From Oceanobacter antarcticus (lineage in GTDB: Bacteria > Pseudomonadota > Gammaproteobacteria > Pseudomonadales > Oceanobacteraceae): DNA of 64,000 nt. Below are positions 8,247 through 16,936 of this stretch, piece by piece; the first letter of the stretch is position 1, and every line of letters begins with the position of its first letter. Position numbers and translations under genes: made by a program. The DNA lies in contig NZ_JBBKTX010000001.1 in assembly GCF_044962685.1 (NCBI RefSeq), positions 186,001-250,000 on the forward strand, read 5' to 3'. The notes beneath the pieces were generated by a model. That model ran no database searches. It was given only the letters and a program-made list of their open reading frames with translations, and had not been told where the DNA came from.

Positions 8247-8844
8247 AATTCATTGAGTCCAACCAATGCGACTCAGAGATAATCGCTATATGGCCAAATT
8301 TTTGCTTATATTCCATTGCCTTTAGAATTTTTCGACCATAACTTTCACGTAACCAGTCAGAATTAACCTGGCTGCCGATTACCAAAATATCAACGTTTCT
8401 GGTCACATCATTGATGAATGAAGATCCAAGAATAGCAACTGCCTTCTGACATTCAGAGCGAGTGCCAAAATCAAACTTACCGGTAAAGCAAAACGTACTA
8501 CCCGGGAAAACCAAAGTGGGGATGGGATCGCAAAGTGGAATACTGCTGGGAACGGTTGTTTCAGGTTCTGGGCTGGAAACTCCAGTAAAATCAAGCAGTA
8601 AACGTAAGAGGGCGGATTCAGATTTTTCGTTTAAGCCTTGTCGTTGAATATATTCGAGTTGGATATAAACTTGTTTGATCAAAGGGTCGTCTATGTGATG
8701 AATGCGGGATATAAGCCATTCAGTCAAAAAACCGACTTCTGCCTGATTAATGAAACCATCGGCAAGAACACCCAAACAAAGGCCATAGAATTCATCAGCA
8801 GCAGATTGTTTAAGGCGTTTTGAATTGAATTTTCTAGTATCCAT
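8239..8844 (-). CDS. BRCT-domain protein
   Basis: A 201-residue protein. The C-terminal part (about 108-200) is a BRCT domain as in bacterial NAD-dependent DNA ligase: STFCFTGKFDFGTRSECQKAV, GSSFINDVTRNVDILVIGS, then KILKAMEYKQKFGHIAIISESHWLD. The N-terminal part (about 15-75) has an acidic helical stretch, GVLADGFINQAEVGFLTEWL, as in TerB-like or calcium-binding folds. The gene is AT-rich compared with its flanks and forms a TAATG overlap with the upstream unknown gene, so the two are one operon. Its 3' end reaches the stop of the methyltransferase remnant. Probably imported DNA; function in nucleic-acid binding is inference. Confidence 0.8.
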   Translation of the reverse strand: MDTRKFNSKRLKQSAADEFYGLCLGVLADGFINQAEVGFLTEWLISRIHHIDDPLIKQVYIQLEYIQRQGLNEKSESALLRLLLDFTGVSSPEPETTVPSSIPLCDPIPTLVFPGSTFCFTGKFDFGTRSECQKAVAILGSSFINDVTRNVDILVIGSQVNSDWLRESYGRKILKAMEYKQKFGHIAIISESHWLDSMNFS

Positions 8845-9503
8845 TATATCTGATCCATTCCTAATGAAGTAAGATTTTTCAAGTATTCTATTCCCAGCAC
8901 GAGAACAAGATAAAAATCGAATTGATTCCCAGAATATCTAGCGATTCTGGTCATGGTTCCGTTACTAGTAATGGAAAAAACACTGATTCGAGCTGTGCCG
9001 AGATCAAGCTTAGTTTTATCGAATCCACACGGAGTAGCTTCTTCAATCTGAATGGCAATCAAGCCAGAGTTGTCGATGAAAACTGATCCAGTGGAAAAAT
9101 AAAATATAGGGGATTGCATCCACTGTTTTGTTTTTTGTCGCTCGACAAGTCGAAGGCCTACAGCCTCTCTAAAGCAATGTCCAAGATTAAATGCCCAGTT
9201 TTCAGTTATAATTTCACCAGCTTTTATATTGGCAAATTTCGACTTCTTAAGCTTTATTTTTGAGTAAATTGGAAAATCAAGTTTAATGTTTGGTGAGGGA
9301 GATTCAGGGTTTAGAAATCTATATTTTATTATCATTCCAACCCTGTAAGATCTGGTTATTTTTTTTACCTTTAAATCATTATATAAACCAAGGAATTTGA
9401 ATGTCTCAAGGTTTTTTATTTGAGATATAACCAAATAATCGCGTTGGCTGCGCGACCACATGGGCTCAAAATAAGCACGAATTATTTTTTCAGTTAGAAT
9501 CAT
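8844..9503 (-). CDS. Hypothetical protein, partner of BRCT protein
   Basis: A 219-residue AT-rich gene. The start MILTEKIIRAYF at 9503 is chosen because AGAGGGA lies just upstream; a longer frame to 9677 runs back into the methyltransferase remnant. The protein is basic in the first half (NDLKVKKITRSYRVGMIIKYR, KIKLKKSKFANIK) with alternating hydrophobic residues suggesting beta structure. No recognisable domain. It is coupled to the BRCT gene by a TAATG overlap. Base composition differs strongly from the surrounding genes, consistent with horizontal transfer. Confidence 0.65.
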   Translation of the reverse strand: MILTEKIIRAYFEPMWSRSQRDYLVISQIKNLETFKFLGLYNDLKVKKITRSYRVGMIIKYRFLNPESPSPNIKLDFPIYSKIKLKKSKFANIKAGEIITENWAFNLGHCFREAVGLRLVERQKTKQWMQSPIFYFSTGSVFIDNSGLIAIQIEEATPCGFDKTKLDLGTARISVFSITSNGTMTRIARYSGNQFDFYLVLVLGIEYLKNLTSLGMDQI

Positions 9504-9616
9504 ACAAATCCCTCTGTTGAAAATTAAACACGCAGACCACTTACAGCTCACACAATCTGACCAACAATCGACACTTGGTGTTGCTGGCATCATCAACAGA
9601 ATCTCAAACGACTCAT

Positions 9617-10063
9617 ATGCCACATTGCCAGAACGAGCGCGTAGCACGCTTGGCAACGGCTGAACATACTTCGTCACAACCGCATCGTCATCAACGCACC
9701 GCCGAAGAAGCTAAAGGCCAGATCCACTGGTTACGGCCTGAATATCAGAATCCACAGCAACAAAACCTGGCTGCCCTGGCTGGCTCATTGCAACAAGATA
9801 CCCAAACCAGCGCCGATGTGTCTACGGCACCAGTAACTGTCAAAGACGCAGCCAAAGGCAAACTCACCTGGCCGAAGTCGATACTGGAGCAAGTCGCGGC
9901 GGTGAAAGAGGCCCTGCAACAAGGCGACCAAACCGCCACTGCCATTACCACCCGCTATAAAAGCCCGAAATCGACCTTGCCAAAAGTACAAGATGCGCTG
10001 AATTCATTGGCCGCGCTGGGCCTGGTGAATCAGGATGGCGAACAGTACTGGTTGGTGGCGTAA
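9617..10063 (+). pseudogene. DNA methyltransferase gene, C-terminal remnant
   Basis: The frame carries the characteristic end of large class I SAM-dependent DNA methyltransferases: HQRTAEEAKGQIHWLRPEYQNP, a linker, then GKLTWPKSILEQVAAVKEAL and a small winged-helix-like tail (TLPKVQDALNSLAALGLV). About 700 residues with the catalytic motifs that should precede it are absent. The ATG at 9617 is not a natural start of the family. It is collinear with the N-terminal remnant at 8110-8246, so the two are the ends of one gene. Confidence 0.65.
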
Positions 10064-10523
10064 ACCCGTCCAACCCCATGGATCCCGGATCTGCCTCGCG
10101 TCCAGAATGACATGAGCCGGTTGGCTGAACCCTGGTACGGAGCAACTGCTTTGTTCCGTTCGTGTGGAGGGGGTTGTGTCTGAAAAAGCCAGCATTAAAA
10201 CTGCCGTCGTGGCTGGGTGTTGGTGCCGTTATTCAGGCGCTAAAGCGCACCGGTCGGTAGTGAGCGTTTGAAGGTGATATCGAAGGGTGCCCCTGGGTGC
10301 CTGACAGCGTTACTTCTTGCTATTTCGTTTTTTCTAATATGAAAATATAGTGCGTCACCAACGCGCTACCGCGTCAGAACAATAGGGGTGAACAACATGG
10401 ATGCAGAAGTCGTCTTCCTGCCAACGACGGAAGACAAAACAGACCCTGGATAATATGGATTCCAGTATTCATGGGTTTGGTAGCGGTTTTATTGGTCAGT
10501 ACAGACGGCAGGCAAAGAAAACG
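10064..10523. other. Intergenic region with REP-like sequence, no gene seen
   Basis: Near 10078-10112 lies CATGGATCCCGGATCTGCC followed by CGTCCAGAATGACATG, typical of widespread bacterial intergenic repeats. The rest holds no supported gene. Confidence 0.4.
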
Positions 10524-10599
10524 TGGTCTCCCCACGAGGACTCGAACCTCGATCGGTCGCTTAGGAGGCAACTGCTCTATCCTGTTGAGCTATGAGGAG
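10524..10599 (-). tRNA. tRNA-Arg (anticodon CCU)
   Basis: A 76-nt cloverleaf on the minus strand including encoded CCA. Acceptor stem CTCCTCA pairs with TGGGGAG. D arm is GCTCAACAGGATAGAGC. Anticodon stem GTTGC/GCGAC encloses loop CTCCTAA with anticodon CCT. T arm is CGAGG-TTCGAGT-CCTCG. tRNA genes are common integration sites; an imported gene pair lies about 1 kb away. Confidence 0.95.
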
Positions 10600-10657
10600 A
10601 CAGGGGCGCGTATGGTACTGGATTCTGGCGTGCAGGAAAACCACCCGCTGCCGTTGG

Positions 10658-12121
10658 TTACTGATCTGCGGGTATTTCGAGGTAGAAGCAGGTGGTGCCG
10701 TTGCGGGAGTGGACGCCGATTTTCCCTTTGTGCAGGCTGATGATGGAGTGGGTAATGGCCAGCCCAAGGCCGGTGCTGTCGGGGTTGCTATCGGGGTTTT
10801 TCTGGCGGGCGGCATCGGCGCGGTAGAAGCGGTCGAACAGTTGCGGCAAGTGTTCTGCGGGTATGTCCGGGCCGGGGTTGCTGATGTCCAGCCGGGCGTA
10901 TGGCTGGCCTTGTATTCGGGTTTGGCTGAGTTGTACGGCGACGCTGTGCCCTGGTGCGGTATGGCGTATGGCGTTGGAGAGCAGGTTGCTGATGGCGCGT
11001 CGTATCATGTTGCGGTCGCCGGTCAGTTGCGGTGACTCTGAGTGGTTGAAGGTGAGCCTTACCTGTTGTTCGTCGGCCCAGGCTTCAAAAAAATCAAACA
11101 GGTCGAGGATGTCGGCTTTCAGTTGGATGGGTTCCGGGTGGATGCCTTGCAGGCCGTTGTCGGCTTTGGCGAGCCAGAGCATGTCGGCGACCATACGGGC
11201 CAGTCGCTCTTCTTCTTCGAGGCTGGAGTAGAGCAGTTCGCGGTAGGCGTCGAGATCACGGGGTTGCCCGAGCATCACCTGGGTTTGGGTGATCAGGTTG
11301 GTGAGGGGAGTGCGCAGTTCGTGGGCGATGTCGGCGGAAAAATTGGACAGCCGTTCAAACCCGGCTTCCAGTCGCGACAGCATATCGTTAAATGCCTGTA
11401 TCAGCGGCACCAGTTCGGTGGGTGCCTGGTTGGGATCCAGTCGTTCGTTTAATTGTTCTGAACCGATGTGGGTAATTCGTTGGCTGATCTGACGGAGCGG
11501 GGCATGTCCCTGGTGGATGCTGAACCAGACGGCCAGCAGGGTCAGCAGACCAATGCCAAGCACAATGGCCCACAGGGTGCTGCGGAATTCGTCGAGGAAG
11601 CGCAGGTGGAAGCCCATGTCCGTCGCTAGCATCAGCAACCAGGTGGCGTCGTTGGAGGCTGAGGCGACTTTCAGCTTGACCAGCACACCCCGGTATGGAT
11701 GGCTTGCTTGTTGCCAGCTGAGCAGTTGGCGAGCGGTGATTTTTTGGATGGGCGGCTGTTGCAGCAGAGTAGCGCTGATGCTGGCGTTGCCGCTGTGATA
11801 GAGCGTTGTCAGTGGCTCCGACGGCTGTTGTAGCAGCAGTTGCAGGGAGATGCCGTGGTAGCTGTGGCTGATTTGTTCCAGCAGGTGCTGGATATGATGG
11901 GGCAGTGGCTGTCCGGCCAGTACGTCGGTGTGATCGGGGCTGGTATCGAACACCTGTTGTATGGCGGCGGCGGCCTGTGCCAGTTCCTGACTGTCTTGTT
12001 CGGCAAAGTGGCTGCGGATGGAATGCTGCACCATGCTGACCAGCAAGATCAGCCCACTGCTGATGACGAGGGCGGTCAGCAAGGTGACCCGCCATTGCAG
12101 CGACAGCGGTCGTCTAGTCAT
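10658..12121 (-). CDS. Heavy-metal sensor histidine kinase (CusS/CopS type)
   Basis: A 487-residue membrane kinase that senses periplasmic metal. It has a membrane helix at about 12-35, a periplasmic domain to about 175, a second helix (LWAIVLGIGLLTLLAVWFS), a HAMP segment (HAPLRQISQRITHIG), the dimerisation box SADIAHELRTPLTNL with the phosphorylated His, N box NMIRRAISNLLSNAIRHT, and ATP-binding glycine boxes DISNPGPDIP and STGLGLAI. The start at 12121 overlaps the end of the response regulator gene (8 bp); an ATG at 12130 is an alternative. The adjacent divergent copAB genes identify copper as the likely signal. Confidence 0.9.
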   Translation of the reverse strand: MTRRPLSLQWRVTLLTALVISSGLILLVSMVQHSIRSHFAEQDSQELAQAAAAIQQVFDTSPDHTDVLAGQPLPHHIQHLLEQISHSYHGISLQLLLQQPSEPLTTLYHSGNASISATLLQQPPIQKITARQLLSWQQASHPYRGVLVKLKVASASNDATWLLMLATDMGFHLRFLDEFRSTLWAIVLGIGLLTLLAVWFSIHQGHAPLRQISQRITHIGSEQLNERLDPNQAPTELVPLIQAFNDMLSRLEAGFERLSNFSADIAHELRTPLTNLITQTQVMLGQPRDLDAYRELLYSSLEEEERLARMVADMLWLAKADNGLQGIHPEPIQLKADILDLFDFFEAWADEQQVRLTFNHSESPQLTGDRNMIRRAISNLLSNAIRHTAPGHSVAVQLSQTRIQGQPYARLDISNPGPDIPAEHLPQLFDRFYRADAARQKNPDSNPDSTGLGLAITHSIISLHKGKIGVHSRNGTTCFYLEIPADQ

Positions 12122-12794
12122 GGCTTTCATCGTCCAGCCGATAACCCATGCCACGCACGGTGTGAATCAGCCGTTGTTGAAACGGGTCGTCGATTTTGCG
12201 GCGCAGGCGGCGAATGGCGACGTCGATGACGTTGGTGTCGCTGTCGAAGTTCATATCCCATACCTGGGAGGCTATCAGCGAGCGGGTCAGGACTTCGCCC
12301 TTGCGGTTGACCAGCAGTTCCAGCAGCGCGAATTCGCGGTTGGTGAGGGTGATTTTCTGGCCGTCACGCACGGCAATACGTTTGCTGGTGTCGAGGGTCA
12401 GGTCGGCGACGGCCAACGTCTCTTGTACCGGGCGTAACCCGCGCCGCAGCAGAGTGCGCACTCGGGCCAGTAATTCGGCAAAAGCGAAGGGCTTGACCAG
12501 ATAGTCGTCGGCACCCAGCTCCAGCCCTTTGACCCGATCTTCTATCTGGTCGCGGGCGGTAAGAAAAAGAATCGGCGTCTGGTTGCCGGATTCTCGCAAC
12601 GACTGGCAAATCTTCCAGCCGTCGACGTCTGGCAACATGACATCCAGTAGCAGCAAGTCGAACGCTTCGGTCATGGCGAGGTGGTGGCCGTCGAGGCCGT
12701 TACGCGCCAGTACTACATTAAAACCGGCTTCGGTCAGGCCTTGCTGGAGGTAGTCGCCGATCTTGGTTTCGTCTTCAACAATTAATAGCCGCAT
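12114..12794 (-). CDS. OmpR-family copper response regulator (CusR/CopR type)
   Basis: A 226-residue response regulator. The receiver domain begins MRLLIVEDETKIGDYL, carries the phospho-acceptor aspartate in LLLLDVMLPDVDGW and the Lys in YLVKPF. The C-terminal winged helix (about 125-222) has LTNREFALLELLVNRKGEVLTRS and NVIDVAIRRLRRKIDDPF. The start at 12794 is chosen by alignment to the family; the open frame upstream has no role. It is co-transcribed with the kinase and faces copA across a 16-bp inverted repeat. Confidence 0.92.
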   Translation of the reverse strand: MRLLIVEDETKIGDYLQQGLTEAGFNVVLARNGLDGHHLAMTEAFDLLLLDVMLPDVDGWKICQSLRESGNQTPILFLTARDQIEDRVKGLELGADDYLVKPFAFAELLARVRTLLRRGLRPVQETLAVADLTLDTSKRIAVRDGQKITLTNREFALLELLVNRKGEVLTRSLIASQVWDMNFDSDTNVIDVAIRRLRRKIDDPFQQRLIHTVRGMGYRLDDESHD

Positions 12795-12846
12795 GGTGTG
12801 CTCTCTGGGATCTGTTACCAGTGTACAAAAACTGGCGTACAGACAC

Positions 12847-12884
12847 ATGACCTGAACATGACGGTTTTGTCATGTTCAGGTCAT
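12847..12884. promoter_or_regulatory. Perfect inverted repeat, likely CopR/CusR box
   Basis: Left arm ATGACCTGAACATGAC (12847-12862), 6-nt spacer GGTTTT, right arm GTCATGTTCAGGTCAT (12869-12884). The inner part TGAC-N6-GTCA resembles the CusR/CopR box (TGACAANNTTGTCA). It lies between the divergent copR-copS and copA-copB transcription units, so one site could serve both. Confidence 0.75.
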
Positions 12885-12943
12885 CCGGGGGTCAGTTAGG
12901 GGCAGTTATTCTGGGCTAAATGGAATATAGCAGGGGTAGTGTG

Positions 12944-14719
12944 ATGAAGATTCTGACTCCCACTGGCATCTCGGCCAGCGGGTTATCACGGCGACGGTTT
13001 GTGCAAGGGTTAGCAACGGGGGTGGCACTGGCTGGCATGGGCAATGCTCGGGCGGGATCTTTGCCTGCCAGCAACAATCCACAAGTGCAGGTACTGACCG
13101 GCACTCAGTTTGATTTGGTGGTGAGTGAACTGGCGGTGAATTTTACCGGCAGTCGCGGCAAGGCCACGGCTATTAATGGTTCGGTTCCAGCGCCGACACT
13201 GGTGTGGCAAGAAGGTGAAACGGTCACCATCCGGGTGCGTAATGACTTGGCGGTGAGCACCTCGATTCATTGGCACGGCATTATTCTGCCGTATCAGATG
13301 GATGGTGTGCCGGGTATCAGCTTTGCGGGGATTGCTCCAGGTGAGACCTTTACCTACCAGTTCAAGGTCGAGCAAAGCGGGACGTATTGGTATCACTCCC
13401 ATTCCGGTTTTCAGGAGCTAACAGGCATGTACGGCGCAATTATTGTGCGCCCGAAAGCGTCAGACCCGGTCTACTACGACCGTGAGATGGCGGTGGTGCT
13501 GTCGGACTGGACTGACGAAAACCCGATGGATGTGTTCGCCAAGCTAAAAAACCAGTCGGATTATTACAACTACAGTCAGCCCACCGGGCCAGATTTTATT
13601 CGCGACGCCCAGCGTTATGGCCTCAGCGAAGCGTTCGCCATGCGCAAAATGTGGAACGACATGCGTATGAGCCCGACCGACCTGGCCGATACCTCTGGCG
13701 AAACCTTTACCTATCTGATGAACGGTACGGCTCCGGCGGGTAACTGGAGCGGTGTGTTTAAACCGGGTGAGTACGTGCGGCTGCGGTTTATCAATGGCGC
13801 TGGCAACACCTTCTATGATGTGCGTATTCCCGGTTTGAAACTAACGGTCGTACAGGCAGATGGTCAGAATCTGGAGCCGGTAACGGTGGATGAATTCCGC
13901 TTTGGTCCAGGTGAAACCTACGACGTGATCGTGCATCCGGCGGATCAGCCGTACACCATTTTTGCTCAGAACATGGGTCGTTCCGGCTATGCACGCGGAA
14001 CGCTGACTCCAGCCATGGGGCTAGCGGCCGCTGTACCGGCTATGGATAAACCGGAGTGGTTAACCATGGCCGATATGATGGGCGATATGTCGGGTGGTAT
14101 GTCGGGTGGTATGTCGGGCATGGGCAGTATGGCAGGCATGGATCACGCAGGTATGAATCACGGCGATATGAAACCCAGGGGCATGGCGGTGCCGTCTGCC
14201 ACTGTCCATCACGCCAGCAGTGAATACGGCCCGCAAGTGGATATGCGCGTCGATACACCGCGCACCAATCTGGATGATCCCGGTATTGGCTTGCGTAACA
14301 ATGGTCGGCGGGTGTTAACCCTGGCGGACTTACATACGTTAGGTGGCTCAATGGATAAACGCGACCCCGAGCGTGAAGTCGAACTGCATTTGACCGGCAA
14401 TATGGAACGCTACAGCTGGTCGTTTGATGGGGTCGAATTTGGCCAGTCGACTCCGGTACATTTTCGCCATGGCGAGCGGGTGCGGGTAATTTTGCAGAAC
14501 GACACCATGATGACCCACCCGATGCACATGCACGGCGTGTGGAGCGAACTGGAAAATGACCGGGGTGAATTTCAGGCGCGGTTGCACACCATTCCGGTAC
14601 AACCGGCACAACGTGTCAGTTATCAGGTAACAGCAGATGCTGTCGGACGTTGGGCGTGGCATTGCCACCTGATGTTCCATATGGACGCGGGCATGTTCCG
14701 CGAGGTGGTGATCGCATGA
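12944..14719 (+). CDS. copA: Periplasmic multicopper oxidase CopA
   Basis: A 591-residue copper-resistance oxidase exported by Tat: SRRRFVQG (residues 15-22) followed by a hydrophobic stretch. The four copper-ligand motifs are present: HWHG at 109-112, HSHSGFQ, HPMHMHGVW, and the C-terminal HCHLMFHMDAGM. A Met-rich insert with MSGGMSGGMSGMGSM and DHAGMNHGDM (about residues 380-415) is the copper-binding region typical of PcoA/CopA. The start at 12944 is preferred to 12920 because AGGGG precedes it. Its stop overlaps the copB start (ATGA). Confidence 0.94.
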   Translation: MKILTPTGISASGLSRRRFVQGLATGVALAGMGNARAGSLPASNNPQVQVLTGTQFDLVVSELAVNFTGSRGKATAINGSVPAPTLVWQEGETVTIRVRNDLAVSTSIHWHGIILPYQMDGVPGISFAGIAPGETFTYQFKVEQSGTYWYHSHSGFQELTGMYGAIIVRPKASDPVYYDREMAVVLSDWTDENPMDVFAKLKNQSDYYNYSQPTGPDFIRDAQRYGLSEAFAMRKMWNDMRMSPTDLADTSGETFTYLMNGTAPAGNWSGVFKPGEYVRLRFINGAGNTFYDVRIPGLKLTVVQADGQNLEPVTVDEFRFGPGETYDVIVHPADQPYTIFAQNMGRSGYARGTLTPAMGLAAAVPAMDKPEWLTMADMMGDMSGGMSGGMSGMGSMAGMDHAGMNHGDMKPRGMAVPSATVHHASSEYGPQVDMRVDTPRTNLDDPGIGLRNNGRRVLTLADLHTLGGSMDKRDPEREVELHLTGNMERYSWSFDGVEFGQSTPVHFRHGERVRVILQNDTMMTHPMHMHGVWSELENDRGEFQARLHTIPVQPAQRVSYQVTADAVGRWAWHCHLMFHMDAGMFREVVIA

Positions 14720-16023
14720 AAATACTGATGATGAAAAAGCCGATCGCAGAGGCATGTTTGCTGGCCGGGTTGCTGGTGGCTCCCATTAGCTGGGCAGAAA
14801 CCAGCACCATGATGTCTGGTATGGAATGCCAGGCTGGTGATGCCAATTGCATGAACCACGAAGGCATGAACCATGAAGGTATGAACCATGAAGGTATGGA
14901 TCATGGCCAGATGGATCATTCCATGATGAATCAAGGCGAGATGCACCACGAAGGTATGAACCACGAAGGTATGAACCATGAAGGTATGAACCACGAAGGT
15001 ATGGATCATAGCCAGATGGATCATTCCATGATGAATCAAGGCGAGATGCACCACGAAGGCATGAGCCATGAAAATATGGATCATAGCCAGATGGATCACT
15101 CCATGATGAATCAAGGCGAGATGCCTCACGAAGGTATGAATCATGAAGGTATGAACCATGAAGGTATGGATCATGGCCAGATGGATCATTCCATGATGAA
15201 TCAAGGCGAGATGCCTCACGAAGGTATGAATCATGAAGGTATGAACCATGAAAATATGGATCATGGCCAGATGGATCACTCCAGTATGCGGATGCAGGGT
15301 GGTTCAGCGCCGACCAATGCCCGCGACCCGAATGCCTATTCCGGCGGTTACACCCTGACCTCTGGCCCCTACGCCAGGAAAGGCCCCCGCCAGCTGCGTT
15401 TGGCCGATGAACATCGTTTTTCTGCGCTGATGATCGATCACTTCGAATGGTCTCGGCACGATGGTGATACCTCTCAGCGTCTGAGTGGCGAATATTGGTA
15501 CGGCACCACCTGGGAGCGAGCGGTTGTGCAACTCGATGGCGAGCGCCAGAACGGTGCTACCGATGCCGAGCTGGGCGTGTACTGGCGACATGCCCTGACC
15601 GCGTTCTGGAATACTCAATTGGGAGCGCGACATGACAGCTCGGATGATCTGGATCGTAACTGGGTGGGTGTCGGTTTTCAGGGCTTGGCTCCGTACTGGT
15701 TTGAAAGCCAGGCTATGCTGTTTGTCGGCAAGCAGGGCGTCACGCAACTGGAGCTGGAGGCCGAATACGACCTGTTGTTTACCCAGCGTTGGATACTCGG
15801 ATTGGATGGTGCTTTAACGGCAACCGGTAAGCGTGACCCGGAAGGAGCGTTTGGTCAGGGGCTGAACAGCACTCAGTTTGGTGCTCGGTTGCGTTACGAA
15901 TTCAGTCGCCGGTTTGCACCCTACTTCGGTGTTGAACGTAGTCATCGTTATGGTAGCACTGCTGCCATCCTTGGAGAGCGTGCCAGCACCGAATGGGTGT
16001 TAGGTGTAAAAGCCTGGTTGTAG
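14716..16023 (+). CDS. copB: Outer-membrane copper resistance protein CopB
   Basis: A 435-residue protein. It has a signal peptide (MKILMMKKPIAEACLLAGL to about residue 30), a very long Met/His/Gly/Glu-rich region (about 45-195) made of MNHEG-type pentapeptides mixed with MDHSQ, MDHSMMNQGE and MSHEN units, and a C-terminal beta-barrel (about 210-435) with RLSGEYWYGTTWERA and alternating aromatic strands typical of CopB/PcoB. It probably binds copper in the periplasm or at the outer membrane, together with CopA. The ATG at 14716 overlaps the copA stop. The Met/His region is far longer than in textbook CopB and is encoded by near-identical DNA repeats. Confidence 0.92.
   Translation: MKILMMKKPIAEACLLAGLLVAPISWAETSTMMSGMECQAGDANCMNHEGMNHEGMNHEGMDHGQMDHSMMNQGEMHHEGMNHEGMNHEGMNHEGMDHSQMDHSMMNQGEMHHEGMSHENMDHSQMDHSMMNQGEMPHEGMNHEGMNHEGMDHGQMDHSMMNQGEMPHEGMNHEGMNHENMDHGQMDHSSMRMQGGSAPTNARDPNAYSGGYTLTSGPYARKGPRQLRLADEHRFSALMIDHFEWSRHDGDTSQRLSGEYWYGTTWERAVVQLDGERQNGATDAELGVYWRHALTAFWNTQLGARHDSSDDLDRNWVGVGFQGLAPYWFESQAMLFVGKQGVTQLELEAEYDLLFTQRWILGLDGALTATGKRDPEGAFGQGLNSTQFGARLRYEFSRRFAPYFGVERSHRYGSTAAILGERASTEWVLGVKAWL
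14851..15288 (+). repeat. 15-bp-periodic tandem repeats coding the CopB Met/His region
   Basis: The coding DNA is built from 15-bp units such as ATGAACCATGAAGGT. A longer block ending ATGATGAATCAAGGCGAG recurs at 14923, 15028, 15103 and 15193, at distances of 105, 75 and 90 bp, all multiples of 15. Unit gain or loss would stay in frame. Confidence 0.9.
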
Positions 16024-16109
16024 CGTAGTGTATGGCTCTGGCTTCGAGATGCGGACAGCCACGGAGGGCAGTCTGGGCCGGGCGGTAGTCAATACCAGGG
16101 CTGTAAATG

Positions 16110-16889
16110 TTACGAGGGTGTAATTTTGAATTGCCGTTCTTCCCACTGAAAGTCGGTGGTCAGACGGTATATATAACGGCGGGCAGCAGAGGAAATCCGG
16201 GTAAATACAAATCCGGCGAGGGTATTGCCAGCGCTATCGAGCATCAGGTGGCGTAGTTCCAGCCCGCAATCCAGGTAGTGTTGTTCGTTGCAGCGTACGA
16301 TGGCGGCGGCAATCGAATCCAGCTGTTTCAGGTCGTCTCGAATATCACCGTCAAAACAGGCTTTGAAGCCGGATTCTGATAAATCCTGCAGCCTTCCTTT
16401 ATAGTAATAGCGCGGAGCTGTCTGCTCGTCGGGTGTCGGGTGCTGATCCGGTATCTCGACCACCAGATAGTGGGCCGCTGGCACATTGACCCGGTAAGCA
16501 TCGCGCCGTTGCAGGTATTCAACCTGGCTGGGGAATTCACCACGATACTGTTGTTCAGCACTCTGGTAGCGCAGACGGCCATCGGCGACGAAACGAATAC
16601 GAATGCCCTGGTTGTCACAATCAATGCGGAAGCGTTTGCCCTGACGGATCAGATCATTGCCTTTATCTGGTTGTAACCGGGTCATAAAAAAGCTGCGATT
16701 ATTCAGCTGCACATCGGTTATTTGAGCACAGAAGGCGGTTGTTTGGTCGTCAATCTGTACTCTTACCGGCGCTTGCAGCAGTACCAGCCGGCGGAGCGCA
16801 CCGTAGATGTCTTCATCCTGATTCAGTGTGCAGTCCTGCGGTGGATTGTCGTGTGTGTTGTGTGCTGGAGTGTGGGTTGGGGATGTCAC
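16110..16889 (-). CDS. ycgR: Flagellar brake protein YcgR (PilZ domain)
   Basis: A 259-residue cyclic-di-GMP receptor that slows the flagellar motor. An N-terminal YcgR domain (about 25-125) precedes a PilZ domain (about 125-245) with both c-di-GMP contact motifs: RRDAYR and DLSESGFK. It is the last gene of flgA-flgM-flgN-ycgR on the minus strand, with a 47-bp gap after flgN. A diguanylate cyclase gene lies elsewhere in the window at 45262. Confidence 0.9.
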   Translation of the reverse strand: MTSPTHTPAHNTHDNPPQDCTLNQDEDIYGALRRLVLLQAPVRVQIDDQTTAFCAQITDVQLNNRSFFMTRLQPDKGNDLIRQGKRFRIDCDNQGIRIRFVADGRLRYQSAEQQYRGEFPSQVEYLQRRDAYRVNVPAAHYLVVEIPDQHPTPDEQTAPRYYYKGRLQDLSESGFKACFDGDIRDDLKQLDSIAAAIVRCNEQHYLDCGLELRHLMLDSAGNTLAGFVFTRISSAARRYIYRLTTDFQWEERQFKITPS

Positions 16890-16936
16890 ACGTAACCTCC
16901 TGGCCGGGGTAGGCGTTGGTTATATAAAGGAGGCGA

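Noticed and set aside
14623..15279. Long minus-strand frame of repeated Met/His/Ile words opposite copB
   Set aside because: It is the antisense image of the CopB 15-bp repeats; there is no separate start signal or family match.
14851..15288. Possible CRISPR-like array
   Set aside because: Units are in coding frame, 15-bp periodic, without unique spacers; they encode the CopB Met/His region.
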